Assembly (NCBI GenBank): GCA_030323885.1
Contig: CM059194.1
Span: 5,788,186-5,852,185, forward strand
Reading direction: 5' to 3'
Length of the DNA: 64,000 bases
From: Branchipolynoe longqiensis
Lineage: Eukaryota; Annelida; Polychaeta; Phyllodocida; Polynoidae
Below, piece by piece: positions 1 through 12,900 of this stretch. The position numbers were made by a program, and so were the translations under genes. The notes under the pieces were generated by a model. It was not told where the DNA came from and did not search any database. It worked only from the letters and a program-made list of their open reading frames with translations. Within the stretch, counting starts at the first letter, position 1, and the number at the start of each line of letters is the position of its first letter.

Positions 1-481
1 TTCTTGACACTTCACTCATTCACTGAATCATTGAATGTGACTCATGGCAATCGAAATATGACTTCAAGTATGTCATTAATGACGAAGTTTTACTGCTGAG
101 TGAGCATTACGTAAGGTTACACTTACAGGTACGGGTGAATGACGACCATGTCTAAATTATAGTAAATCAGAGAAATAGTTGTTTGTTCCGAGAAATAACT
201 GCGTTGGTAGTTTAGTTTTTTTTTAAATTAAGCAAGATGATGCCACTGGATGCTCTCAATTCGAGTTTTAATATCTAATATGAATAAGCAAGCTTAGGAC
301 AGACATCCGCTTGGTGTTTCCGCGGAATAGACTAGTTCGTAATGGGGGACATTTCGTGTAGTTATTTTTTCCGACGATAGGTGACGCATCGGTACTAGTG
401 GGCCTAAACGTGTGTGACTGTATTTAACTGTGTGTAGAGTGTGAATGTATACAAGTGTGTCAGTACTCAGGACCATACGAT

Positions 482-592
482 TACAAATTATACAATGTCA
501 GTATACAGGACAATACTGTCAGTATGTCAGTGCATCGGACTACAGTCAGTATGTCAGTACTGACTCCTATACTGACCATTCTATCTAGCTCA
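482..592. repeat. Short degenerate tandem repeat of GTCAGTAT-type units
   Basis: About 110 bases made of imperfect repeats of short words such as tgtcagtat and gtcagtactg. It abuts the point where the Gypsy-like reverse-transcriptase reading frame stops making sense, so the repeat probably marks the breakpoint that truncated that element. No gene is supported here. Confidence 0.6.
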
Positions 593-597
593 CGTTT

Positions 598-849
598 CAC
601 TTCATTTATTACAGCATGCGGTATTCGCCTCGGCGGATTGATTACAGGATTCATGTCAGGATTTACATGTATTTTAGCATTTATTTTGATTTTACCTAAA
701 CCTTCGAATACATCATTGAACTGATTTACCATTTCTGCCGCATCTGTCTGTCTCGTCATGCGCCGGCCAATTGCGTCTACACGGTTGATGAGCTTCAATG
801 ACACACAGGCATTCTTCCCAAGGATGGCACTTCCAGTGTCCATCACTTG
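598..849 (-). pseudogene. Gypsy pol fragment: post-protease linker and RT N-terminus
   Basis: The minus-strand reading holds a protease-RT linker (motif DTGSAILG, then KLINRVDAI, then NDVFEGLGK) followed by the RT entry motif in which a PPRRIPHAV-like segment precedes KRELDRMVSIGV. In Gypsy pol this is immediately followed by the RT palm, but here the frame runs into the repeat at about 592 and stops. The catalytic YxDD box is missing. It is shifted relative to the protease segment upstream of it. Confidence 0.75.
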
Positions 850-861
850 GAAGTGTATGGT

Positions 862-1330
862 CTATCCTTTGTCTGGCAGCTCCACCTCTCCCTCCGGTTT
901 GAGGTGCTGCCCGCTGTACGTAATTAGCTTGCACCGTGCTGGTCCAAGTCTGCCAATTCCTAGCGCCCGAAACGTCTTCGTTGGTATGATGTAGGGTTCA
1001 GAGCCTGTGTCGAGTTTAAAGCGTACTTTCTTTTCCCCCATACGTATGTTCTTATACCACAAATCCCTCGAGTCATCGTCCTCATCCTCGTCCATTGCTC
1101 CGACAACTAAATCCGGGTCTTCATCGTCCGAGTCTGCTAGTTCCCACTCCTCTGTGGTGCTTCTCCAGCCTACACCTATGGCGTTTACAGGTACATTTGT
1201 GCGTCTCCGAGCTCTACAAACCTTGACAAAATGTCCCACCTTGCTGCACCCATCGCATTCCTTGTCTCTGGCTGGGCAGTTTGTTCGCCCATGTGTCTAA
1301 CCACAGCACAAACAATTAACACATACGGTG
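862..1330 (-). pseudogene. Gypsy zinc knuckle and aspartic protease fragment
   Basis: From about 1325 down to 1215 the minus strand encodes two CCHC-like knuckles (CCG-x-THGRTNCP, then CDGCSKVGHFVKVC) with one in-frame stop between the glycine and the threonine of the first. Then comes an acidic spacer and a retropepsin-like active site FKLDTGSEPYIIP, with a conserved flap-side region KLITYSGQ. The product would cleave the Gag-Pol polyprotein in an intact element. The frame is lost at about 862. Confidence 0.75.
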
Positions 1331-1465
1331 CTATTGCTGTTTGACTGTGTGCAAAGCCACGGTGTCGCCAGTGCTGGCGGTGGGCATTACTAATGCCCGC
1401 CATATTCATTGAGGGCGTCAACTGCTTCCTCCTGTGGCGTGTCAAGTTGCGTGGCATTATATTCA

Positions 1466-1820
1466 CTAACTCTGCATATCTCTAGGCATTGACTGCGACT
1501 TCTGATTAAACATGTTAAATTGATGACGGACTATGGTCTCGTTGCACTTACTGTTACAATAGTCTTTGAACGCTGCTATGAGTGGTTGTAGTTTGTCTTG
1601 GTCCTCCCTGTCGATCGACAGAGTTGGAAACACCTTCTGTGCCTCCCTGCCTGCAATATGGAGGAACAATAGGCGCTGTGTCTTTTCCGGTTTACTGGTG
1701 AGTCCTGTGGCACCAACGTATATTTCATACGCCGTCAACCAACTCCTCCAATTGACTGCTAAGTTGCCCTCCAAGTTCAAAGCCGTTGGAGGTTTCAGTC
1801 CTGATAATGCCACCGCCATA
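1466..1820 (-). pseudogene. Gypsy gag (capsid) fragment
   Basis: The methionine near 1817 begins a gag with the family motifs LSLEGN-like (here NLEGNLAVNWRSW), a LYxxATGL-like segment (EIYVGATGLTSKPE), a LLFLHIAG-REAQ segment and C-terminal RHQFNMFNQ, where Gypsy-type gags have RxxFNxRxQ. This is the capsid that packages element RNA. The frame upstream to 1891 lies in the LTR and PBS and is not coding. The gag and zinc-knuckle segments are in different frames. Confidence 0.7.
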
Positions 1821-1836
1821 CTGTTCTGTTCCACTA

Positions 1837-1846
1837 TCTGATACCA
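1837..1846 (-). other. Putative retrotransposon primer-binding site
   Basis: Immediately inside the inferred LTR the minus strand reads TGGTATCAGA, the common beginning of a PBS complementary to the 3' end of an initiator Met-type tRNA. The match weakens after ten bases. Confidence 0.6.
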
Positions 1847-1980
1847 TGTAATGTAACGAAAGCACACCCAAATGCCTTGAGAGCTGATCAACCACTGCCG
1901 TTTATTCCGAGCATGTCACCAGGGGGCGTGACTGTCACGTGACTGCTTGTGGGACGCAGCCCGGGTCCACCCATGTCACA
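1847..1980 (-). repeat. Short LTR (134 bp) of the Gypsy-like element
   Basis: On the minus strand the segment begins TGTGACATGG and ends ATTACA, giving the TG...CA ends expected of an LTR. It contains an AATAAA polyadenylation signal (ttt att in the plus strand at about 1899) and sits directly against the PBS-like sequence. No second LTR is visible in the window. Confidence 0.6.
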
Positions 1981-1999
1981 TTCTTTACATACATACATA

Positions 2000-2815
2000 A
2001 CAGTTCAGATATAGAAAACATATTCAATGAATAGATTATATTAAATTCATAGGGTTAGGGGTCTGCATTTGTATTAATTTTGAATGAAATAGACGTTTTG
2101 CACTGCGCGTACCAGCAAACTCAATGTTAATGGTCGTGAGCAATCTTCATACAGAAAATGTGAAATATCTCTAAAACTACACCGCCTAGAAACAAACCGC
2201 CTGGTACACATATAGAAAACAGTCAACGAACAGATTATATTAGATTTATAACGTTTGGGGTCTGTATTTCAATTAATTTTGAATAAAATAGACGTTTACC
2301 ACTGTGCGTACCGGCAAAGTCAATGCATTGTCAATGGTCGTGAGCAATCTTCCTTCAGAAAAAGTAAAATATCTCTAAAACCATCATCATCATAATCATG
2401 CTGTCGGTCGCGATGCGACAAAGACTGCTTTCATTACTTGACTGCCGCTCTCCATTTAGCTCTCTGCTGTGAGAGTTGCGTCCATGAGTCGGTCTTAATG
2501 TCTCTCAGCTTCAGGTTTCTCTTGATGGTATCCTTGGACCGGAGACAAGGGCGCCCTCTCTTTCTGTAGCTAGAAGACAGTTGAGAATAGAGGATCTGCT
2601 TTGGTAGCCTGTCTGATGACATCCTCATGAGGTGTCCAGTCCACCGGAGATTCTCTTTGATCACACCACCTAGAAACAAACCGCTTGGAACACATATAGT
2701 AAACATATTCAACGAACAGATTATATTAAATTTATATGGTTAGGGTTCTGCATTTCTATTAATTTTGAATAAAATAAACGTTTTGCACTGCGCGTACCAG
2801 CAAACTCAATGGCAG
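2000..2815. repeat. ~200-bp tandem repeat, about 3.5 copies, split by a LINE tail
   Basis: Units share the blocks acatatagaaaac, aacagattatatta, ttaattttgaat, gacgtttt and aatatctctaaaac. Copies begin near 2000, 2207 and 2690. The third is separated from the second by an inserted LINE 3' end at 2387-2668. The repeat continues to about 2815, where it meets unrelated sequence. Confidence 0.7.
2387..2668 (-). mobile_element. 5'-truncated non-LTR retrotransposon 3' end
   Basis: Nearly identical to the C-terminal part of the LINE at 42.4-43.0 kb, including the motif [10 protein letters not shown] and the C-terminal [11 protein letters not shown]. Read on the minus strand it ends in an ATG/ATT-rich microsatellite tail (catcatcat on the plus strand). 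It interrupts the tandem repeat between aatatctctaaaac and the cctagaaacaaaccg block, which shows retroposition with 5' truncation. Confidence 0.85.
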
Positions 2816-3083
2816 TGTACCTTCGTTCTGCAGCCAAGCTGCACGTGCATACACAATGTTTATAATCATTGAAAGGGGTCTATGGGGTCTGGTGACTACA
2901 GCCCACTGTAGCTCAATATTGCTATTTGATAGGTTATGCTCAGCATGTTTACCTGCATCAACATGGAAATCTTGCTTAAAGTAAATACCTAGTCCTCAAC
3001 CCACTTTGGCCTGTCCACTAAGTTGCTTTGTTTTCCTATCAGCCCTTATATGGTGGTGTAGAGGGACCTAGATTGGTCATGTG

Positions 3084-3338
3084 ACAGCTCTTGTTGTGAA
3101 GATGGCTGGGTGAGTGGAGAGAAGGGAGAGTAAAATTGAGGTATTTTCAATTTTCTTTAGAGTAGTTCAAACAGGATTTTATATTTGCTTTAATGTAAAA
3201 TATATATCAGTACAATTACATTGCATAATTCAATCAGAAACACACAGAAGGAAAATGTCTAAAGAAAATTGAAAATACCTAAGTTTTACTCTCCCTTCTC
3301 TCCACTCACCCATCCATTTTCAAAACAACAGCTGCCAG
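3084..3338. mobile_element. Hairpin-like inverted repeat element (MITE)
   Basis: A left arm (about 3084-3160) and right arm (about 3258-3338) are reverse complements over about 75 bases with a few mismatches; for example gagagaagggagag in the left arm pairs with ctcccttctctc in the right. The ~100-base loop is AT-rich. The only ATG followed by a splice-donor-like gtgagt upstream of NAPG lies in the left arm, but it is part of the repeat and was not used as a gene start. Confidence 0.75.
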
Positions 3339-3881
3339 CCTCAGACCCCCACCCTGACCTTGGCACTGACCCACTTCTCACCCAGCCTCAGCACTCTCCC
3401 TGACCCAGTGCATGTGCAGTGAGTCTACAACTATCTCCCCACATATCTGGTTATATAAACATAAACTAAGCAGAGTTGTGCTTGGAGAGCATTTGTCGGA
3501 GTACAGTTCCCGTCGCCACAAGGTATACCGGGCCACTTTAACAATATATTTAGCTATTTTAGTGTTTAGCCTTTAGGTTGGGAAATCATGTGGATATGCA
3601 CACAATCCAACCTTCCAACACTTTTTCTTTATGGTTGTTTAGCAGCCATTTGCTGGAAACAGTGTTGTACAAGAAACGTAATATTTTTCCCGGTTTTTCC
3701 CCAGTTTTTTCAACTTATTGTTTAATTAGGGGAAATTTCAACTATGGACTATTGGTGGGAAACCCGTCCAAGCGTGGAGATATAGGATTAAATGTAGGTA
3801 AGTATTTTTGTTTAGAAAATATGCTTTATCGGACCATGCAACTTTAACTGTCAACCTTCCTTTCTCTTACATTTCTTTCAG

Positions 3882-3949
3882 TCTGAAGACCGGATTGTTC
3901 AAATGGAAGCCTGACACAGACGAAGCTGTCATGGAACTCGGAAAAGCTG
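3882..3949 (+). CDS. NAPG: NAPG exon: N-terminal LKTGLFKWKPD segment
   Basis: Acceptor tttcag at 3876-3881 and donor gtttgt at 3950. The exon encodes LKTGLFKWKPDTDEAV and ends in phase 1, so that g plus ca of the next exon makes an alanine codon. This matches the segment of vertebrate gamma-SNAP right after the first ~20 residues. Confidence 0.9.
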
Positions 3950-6898
3950 GTTTGTATATTTGAAGAGTTCAGGCGCAAAACCACGTAAACGCCAATCCAA
4001 AAATGTAGTTTAAATAAAAGATTTTCCCCTGAAAATCATTTATTTTAATTCTCATTAATTCCAGTTTTCATGTGATCATATGGTTATGATGCAATGAACA
4101 AAAATGTAGGAAGATAAATAAAAAAAGAACTTTTTGTAGGTTTGATTCCAATGTTTATTTCCATTTTTGAATTGGCGTTTACATGGTTTTGCGACTAACT
4201 GTATTTATAATACTTTAATAGTGACCTACATAATAAATAGGAAGACACGGCAGTGTGTAAGAGTTGCATTTCTCTGGCTAGAGGAACAAATGCCCCTAGC
4301 CTAAAATGAAGTTTTAGTTCAGCGGTTCAGTGAATGAGGATGCACAACCATTACAGTGTGATGAGGCAGATGGCGCCACGGACAGAGCTGAGGTTGGGTA
4401 GGTTTGAGCAGTAGATGACAAGTCCAGGCTCGAGCACCCAATGACTGAGGTGTATGCTCAGGAGCAGGTGGAAGCTTCTGGGCTATTATACTCGCATAAT
4501 TCTTATACAGCATATATATAATCAAACTTTCACAGTAAAATATAAATATATTTATATGTGAATGCATATTCATGTGTGTCTTACTATGTATATTTGATAT
4601 AATGATTAATGTAAAATAGTTGTTAGCTCAATTTCCTTGCATAATTTCCTTGCAGTGATTAATCAGAAACACATATAGAGAACCCGTAATTTTAAAGATT
4701 TTAAAAAGTTAATAAGCGAAATACCAAAGGGATTTGAACTTTCTACCTCCAAATTGCAAAAACAGTTCTGTAATCTATATGAAGGAACTTCAAATCTCAG
4801 TGTTTGACCTTTATTTTTCTTTACAATTTTTTTAAATTTATTATTATGGTTTCTTTCCGAGAGTGTTTCTAAGTCATCGCTGTATGACAATTTTGCTAAA
4901 GGCCCTGTCACATTATGGCGTATGGCGGGAGCGTATTGAAAACCTACGTAGGTCCTGCGCGTGCCGGCCTATGATGACATTTGGTGACCTTTCGGGTGGT
5001 TTTGAGCGTATGTGGAACCTACGAGGAGCGTATGGGAGTGTGCTGTGACATTTTTTGACAGTATGGGCCATACGCCCTCATAGGTCGAGTTTTTTTGAGC
5101 ATGCACAAACAAATTTGGACGGACGGATTTATGAAAGCGTATGGCGTGTATGCCTCATACGCTTCACATAAGCCGGCATCTGGCGGCGTATGAGTAGCGT
5201 ATGCGTAGCGTATGAGTAGCGTATACGGTGTATGCCGACGTATATGACGTAACGCGCCTACGCCGCCATACGCTCCAGCAAAAAACCCTAATGTGACAGC
5301 CCCTTTACAAATATTTTACCCCCCCAAAAAATGTGTCTGGAGAGTAATCAAATTAAACTTTGGTTAGAGTGCCCTAAGAAGTGTTCCACAAACAAACAAA
5401 CAAAAAAGTCTAATCTGGGTCACCTGACTAAGTAACCTGCATAAACCCTAAATTGGGTCACAGAGGTCAGCACAAGTTGGTGCTCTGCACCACCTGTGGG
5501 AGAAGTGGGAACTACTTGAACACCCTGTGTAAAAACATAAGTTCCCTGGAGAATACCGAATGATTTTTCACAGCTGCATATTCCAATGGGTTTGAGATTC
5601 TGCCTTTCTGTTTGTCTTTTTTTAGATATATTAGGTTGCTTGCTATAATGTGGCTTACTATAGTTCAAAGTAATTTTTATTATAAAAGGCTGACTTTGGA
5701 AATATTTAAAATGAAAGTAGGCTAAATTAATATTTGTCAAGCACATCAAAATGGTGGACATTGAAGGCTTCAGCTGTAATAGGGATTCTATTAAATTGAC
5801 TTAGCATCTGCTTTTATGAAATAGCAAATGTTTATTAAGTGTATCAGTATCTAAATTGGCTATGTCGGATTAAATCTAGGTAAATATTTTGGTGGAGAAA
5901 ATGTGATGCGTTAACCCTTTAAAGATGGGGTTCCCATATGCACTCGCAAGTTACATATACTTACAGGGCAGGAGCGCCTGAATGCGCCAACCATATCGCT
6001 TATCATATTTCATAACCAGTAATGCCAAAGAGGCCAAATTTGCTATCATTTGAAGGAGAAATCAATTTACTTTCATATAAAATCAACTTGATTTTCAATA
6101 TATATATATATATTTTTTTTTTTCTTGAAGATTTATACTGCCTATCATGGATATGTCTGAATAGACTTTTTTCGACATTAGACAGTTTGGCGATAGAAAG
6201 CCCGAGCCTACACTTTTACCGACCCAAGGGATTTTTTACTTCCCACACCACATAGACATGGTATGAGAGCAACTGGCCTTTGATGACACTGTAAGTTATC
6301 CACAGCGGTGGAAATCCAAATTGGCAGAGGTGGGGGCACGGGGAATCGAACCACCGACCTTCAGATTAGGAGTCTGACCAGAAAAAAGTCAGACACTCTA
6401 ACCACTCAGCCACAGAGAACACCACAGATATATTAATTTAATTGCACTCACATCACATACATCAGATTTTTCAATAATTCGGTCAGGACTCCAGGGACTT
6501 AACAATTGAAATTTCTTTATGAATTTCATTATGAAAATTCTGAATAGCTGTTATATCATAGAAAAATAGATTAGGCTGACGTTATTTATATCAACATAAA
6601 AATTATATATATGCAGGGTCCGTACGGGGCCTGGAAAGTCTTGAAAAATCTTGAACTTCATTTGCCCCATTTCAAGGCCTTGAAAAGCCTTGAATTTAAC
6701 CTGTTTTGGGTAATTAATCTTAAAAAGCCTTGAATTCCATTAAACTGTCCCCACTGATCTAAATTAGTCCGAAATCACCATTTGGAATGGTGATTTCGGA
6801 CTAAATCCAAATGAAAATAATCTTGAATTCTTATCAAAAAGAGCCTTGGTAAGCCTTGAAATAATAGCCTTGAATTCCATATCTTCACATGTGTACGG

Positions 6899-6968
<70 letters not shown>

Positions 6969-9900
6969 TTAAGTATGTAAGCACAAATCTGTCAAGTGCT
7001 GGTATATGCGGGGGGACGGCTGCTGCTGGAGTGGTGGGTGGTGCCCCCTGGTCATGGACAATGCAGACCAGCGGGAGCGCTAGTTCCGGCTAGTGAGGAC
7101 TCACGGAGTAGACCAGGCAGCAGTGCTCCATTGGTAATAATATTGGCATATTCCATTATACAACACATAATTATGGAAACACAGAATCATTATTTTCTGG
7201 AAGTTATAAGTTACAAGATGTGAGAGGTGACAGACCTTCCTATATCAATGTGCAGTAAATCTCGTTGAACTTCTGCCTTCTTGTTTTCAGCAATTGCGTA
7301 CAAAGTTGGGAAGCACTTTGACAATGCAATCAACACATACTTACGTCTAGCGGACATCCAAAAGGAACTCGGATCGTATCCATTTTTCTAAGAAAACCTA
7401 TTTTTCTTCCTCTAATTGTTTATTTTTCTATTTAGAAATTAGTTGGCATTTCTGTATATTGCATGAATGAGTGTGTTTCATTGCTAAGTTTTGGTTGTGC
7501 AGTAAGGCACAACAGCACTCCTACGCTTGTGTATATTCATGACGCGTGCTGATTGGAATTGTCACTCCGACACTGTCAACCTCCTTAACCCCCCACCAGG
7601 TGGTTTCATGCTGGCAAGTAAGTAATGTACAGGGATGATACCCGCCTGGAAAATCTTTGAAAAACCTGGAAGATAAAGTATACATACATGTCCTAATAGA
7701 CGCGCACTGTGCAATTGCAGACACTTGGATCCGCGTCTATTCAAAGTTAAAGAATTTCATGGATTTGTTTTTTGTTGTGCCTCTGAAATAAAGTGGGATT
7801 GTTTTATTTTATGTGCATTCAGTCTGAATATGGTCGTAAATTTGTGCATGCTTTCAATCTTGAAATAAGGGGTGTGCTTCTATTGGGTAGCATGCTTCTA
7901 TTGGGACATATACGGTATGTGTTCAAGTGCTTGACTACACTTGAAAATCATCTTCCAGTCTGGAAAACCCTTGAAAATGATAATTTTGTCAAATAAAATA
8001 TAAATGCCTAAAGTGGTGGGGGGTTTTAATTTTGCAATGTGAGAATTATGTGGCCACAAGATCCAACTGATAGCGTCGCCATATTGGAAGAGAACGTTTT
8101 AACTTTTACTCAAGGTTTTAGCTCTGTAAGATCCTGGAATTTTGGTTAAAGTTGACCTGTGCAAGTGTATGAACCCTGAATGTACAGTTTTCGGATATTT
8201 ACTAATAGTGTGGGAAAGGAATAACACAGATGTTGCTAGGACGTAAAACAACAACAAACAAAGGAATAACACATGTAAAAACAGGTTCATAGAGGGCGCC
8301 ACCAATGCAATGCACATGGCTGTCGCTGTGGGTGCTGGAAAGCGGGGGGGGGGGGGCGAGTTAGCCAATCAGGGGAGGACTAATTCAATTCAATTCTTTA
8401 TTTCAGACTCAGGATTATGGTAGTTACATAATTTGGTCCATAGTAGGTAGATATAAAAATTAATGTGAATAGGATATAAGTAATAGTATGAATACTACCA
8501 TACTAACCAATATCAAAATGTTGGTCTACATACAGTAGTTTGTACCAATGCCTCCATATGGCAGATGTAAATCTGAGATCACTCTCTTCTATTTTTACAA
8601 GTCCCTGTATTATAACATTTTCTGACTTGTCAAGTATAGTAATAAATTTGAATATTAGATTGCTGATAACAGCCTGGAAGGCTGGCACATCAATGTTGGC
8701 AAACAGCTGACTAGCACTGTGATACCTAGGTAGATGGAGTAATAACCTCATAATGTCATTATATGCTACATTCAGTTTTCTAATGCTATACATTCTCTAG
8801 TTCCACCAAATCTGGGCAGTATACAAGGGAGTACAGAAATTTCTAAATAAATTTACCTTCACATCAGCTGCACACATATGAAATTTCCTGATGCGTACTA
8901 GAGACGGGGAACTGTAGGCGGGGCTTAAATAAAGATGAGGTAGGTTTAAAATTATTATTATTATTATTAAAGTTGCTTTTTCTTATTAAATCAAATTTGA
9001 GTGACCTTTGCGGGTGAATGTGTAGAGCGACAGTTTCTACTGTTGACTCTGTGGTAGCTAATTATGGCGCTTACCATTCTGTTCCCGCAGGTCGCTGGAA
9101 GCAGCCGGAATGATCCACAAGGACCTGAAGAGGTTGGACTATGCCGCTGACCTAATAGAGAAGGCCAGTATATTGTACCTGCAGAACGGTACCCCAGACA
9201 CTGCCGCACAAGCTCTAGGACGAGCCGCCAGGTAAGGAACATAGTGTTGTACCTACAGAATGGTACCCCAGACATTGCCGCACAGGATCTAGGACGAGCT
9301 GCCAGGTAAGGAACGTAGTGTTGTACCTATAGAACGGTACCCCAGACACTGCCGCACAAGCTCTAGGATGAGCCGCCAGGTAAGGAACATATTGTTGTAC
9401 CTACAGAACGGCACCCCAGACACTGCTGCACAAGCTCTAGGACGAGCCACCAGGTAAAGAATATAGTTTTGTACCTGCAGAATGATAGGTACCCCAGACA
9501 TTGCCGCACAGGCTCTAGGACGAGCCGCCAATTCAAGGAACATAGTGTTGTACCTACAGAACGGTACCCCAGACACTGTCACACAAGCTCTAGGACGAGC
9601 CACCATGTAAGGAACGTAGTGTTGTGCCTACAGAATGGTACTCCAACATTCCGCACAGGCTCTAGGACGAGCGACTAAGTAAGGAACAATCTGTGGTAAT
9701 GGCAGAATGGTAGTGAATTGCATTCACTGCCACATATTGTATGTCACTGTATATTACATTTAGATAGACGTCAATGAATGCCTTGAGCACCCGCTTCCTG
9801 TGTGGCAGGTTGCGGAATTCAAGCCTCAGATTCGAATACCAGCTGAGTCAAACCAATTGGCGAACAAATTTATACCTGTCACTACCTAGCCTCGTCCTTG

Positions 9901-12900
9901 CTCAACATTAATAGGATAGGGCAAGAAACCGCGGGATAAGTATCACAAGTTCTGTGATTGAAATTTCTCTTGATTAATCAATCTATTTTGGTGAATTAGA
10001 CAAGTGTTGTGGATGATCTCTGTGAGAATTGGCTTCTTTACAGAATGATTGAACAGACGAACTATGAGCGTGCTGTCACCATTTACATGCGAGCCTCGGA
10101 TATCTGTGAGGTAAGCCCATCTTCGCAATATACAGTTATATTGTCGCGTCTCCGTGACCTGATGGGGTGTGACCGAATCAGTAAATGCGCTCACGGGCTT
10201 TTCATGTGGCAGTTGGCGGGTTTCATACCCCAGCCGAGCCAAACCAATGACTTTCTATACTTCTATGCTATACAGATTTCTATTCTTGTCACTACTTAGA
10301 CTGGAGGTCGGCATTAATAAGATAGGAAAAGCACTGGTTTGCTCAGTATTAGGATAATGTGACTGAGTGGGATATTGGGTTATTGGTGCTAGCAGCCGTG
10401 TCTCCCAGTGGCACAGTACAATAAAGTCTCCATAAGTCCGCATAAATCAGGACCCATCCTGATATCACCTTTTTAAATGTTGCTAAGACATAAAAGTTTA
10501 AAACCCAATAAATGATGCGATTGTATCGTCCTTTTTATTTTAAGCTACAATTATTTGAAAATCTAACAATCGATCAACTATGCGTGATTCCTTTCGATTA
10601 GGGCGAAGACCGTCCGAGGGATTGTGCGGAGATGGTTGGGAAGGCTGGGCGGCTTCTCCTGCGGCACCGGGTGTAAGTATCAACTGCCTTGTCATTGCCG
10701 CTTTCACCCTTCCGCTAATTTCACCCCTCATATCCACCTGGTACGGGGGGGGGGGGGGGGGGGATATAAATACACAGCTTTTAGGATCAATCTCCGACCA
10801 AGTCAAATCAATGACTTACAAAATTGACACTTGTCGCTACTTTGCCTGCTGTTCCATATTCTATTGCTGGTTGCCGCAGTGTCAGGATAATGTGGGTGGG
10901 ATATTGTTGGATTACGGTGCGAGCAGCATGTTCTCTCAGTAGTTTGAACTCTCCATGAGCACACAGTCAAAAGTTAGTATCCCTTTTTTTTCAAATGTAA
11001 ATCGCATGCAAAACAAGACCTCTTCACAAATGTAAAGCATGAACAAATTTGATCATTTCTGACAACAGCTGCCTGTAACCGTTGTTACCAATTGTATTTT
11101 TACATAACTTTTACAGTCCTTTGATGCATGTTAGTTTGTAGAAAAAAATGGAGCGACGGAATATATTCTACTCACTTTTCACTGTGAATATAGCCTTTGC
11201 TGCCAACACGGCATAAAATCATCCGTCAATCATTAATCTCCAATTCCAGGCTGGACAAAGCTGCGAAGGCGTTGAAACAGGAGATTGAGTTTTACTCACA
11301 GACGGACAGCCACGGCATGCTGAACAAGCTGGTAATGGGTCTGGTGCTGGTCCACCTACACCGGGGCGACTCAGTGGCAGCAGACCAATCATTCAGGAAC
11401 TGTCTGGGGTGAGTTAGAGTCATCCAAAGCCCACTTGAAATCACTCTGTCCACCCACAATGACTATTACCAATCCCTATGCTTAAGGGCAAATCTTCAAG
11501 CTTAGCTTTTATTGCGGTATTTTGAGTTATTGCTAAGAAGCCATTTCAATTGACACTAACTGTCATTGAAGATTTATACTGCCTATCATCGATAAGTCTG
11601 AATAGACTTGTTTTCACCATTAGACACTTTGTCGTGAGAAAGCCCGAGCCTACACTTTTACCGACCCAAGGGATTTTTAACCTCCCACACCACATAGACA
11701 TGGTATGAGAGCAACTGGCCTTTGATGACGCTGTAAGTTACACACAGCAGTGGAAATCCAAATTGGCAGAGGTGGGGGGCACAGGGAATCGAACCACTGA
11801 CCTTCAGATTAGGAGTCCGACCTAGAAAAAAGTCAGACACTCTAACCACTCCCCCACAGAGAACACCACTGTAAGTTAGCGTTATCTGATATTATCGAAA
11901 GACATCTTTTTACACGCATATGATTTCAAATATGTCCATGGCTTCATTCCATGTTTTGAGTAAGATACTAAAAGGCAACTTCATATGGTACTAGTGCCAT
12001 TCAAGAAAGCAGAATTCAATGCAGTATTGTGTGCGGTATTCAAATCAGCATCATATGTACAGAGAGGCCACTTATCAGCAGATTTCAGCATTTTCGAGCG
12101 ATGTGAATATGTGCTTTGGAAAAGGTGCATAAAACCAGAAGCGGTGGCCGAACCAGTAGAGTGCAGACCTCCCATGTGGGAGATCAGAAGTTTGATTCCG
12201 GGTCAAACCAATGACTTACAAAATTGATACTTGTCGCTTCCTAATCCTAGCTTGGCGCTCGGCATTAATAGGATAGGGCAATGACTGGTTAGCTCAGTGT
12301 CAGGATAATGTGACTGAGTGGGATATTGGGTCATGGTGTTGGTGGCCTGATTTCCCAGTGGGGCAGCACTATAAAGTTGCTATGAGTGCACACTGTCACA
12401 AGTCGGTTCCCATCCTGATATGACCTTAGATGTTGATAGGACGTAAAACAACAACAAACAACAGACAACTGAAGTGAAAACAGGTTAAATCAATTTTTGG
12501 CATGCACACCAAAATGCTGGATATTGTATGTTTTCAGTAGTAATAGGGGTTCTATTAAATTGAGTTAATATTCCCTTTTATGCAGCAATACTTGTTTAAT
12601 AAATGCATCAGTATCAAAGTTGGATATGTCGGATCAACTCTAGCTCAGCATCTTGGTTACAAAATTGTACGCTCGTCTTGGGGCGGTGATGAAAATGGGA
12701 AATATTGCGCCTAGAGCAGAATTCAAACGCACGTCACTTGCATTCAGGGCTAGTGTGCTAACCATTACACCACCTAGACTCCCTGATGTCACCACCCTAT
12801 CCGCACTCACCTGTCTATGTGGCTCCTTGCCTGAGAGGTCAGTGCAGACTGCTATCCTCATGCCCCTGGAATTGTAAAAAAATTAATTAATGGTTTACAT

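Larger units (their letters stand above)
598..1980 (-). mobile_element. Truncated Gypsy/Ty3-type LTR retrotransposon (5' end)
   Basis: Read on the minus strand, a short LTR is followed by a primer-binding-site-like sequence, gag, zinc knuckles, an aspartic protease and the N-terminal edge of a reverse transcriptase, which is the Gypsy/Ty3 order. RT palm, RNase H, integrase and the 3' LTR are absent: homology is lost near 598. The reading frame is broken by at least one in-frame stop in the zinc-knuckle region and by shifts between gag, protease and RT, so this is a dead fragment. Confidence 0.8.

Noticed and set aside
3096..3112. ATG followed by gtgagt as the first exon of NAPG
   Set aside because: It lies in the arm of a hairpin MITE, and its few codons do not resemble the gamma-SNAP N-terminus.
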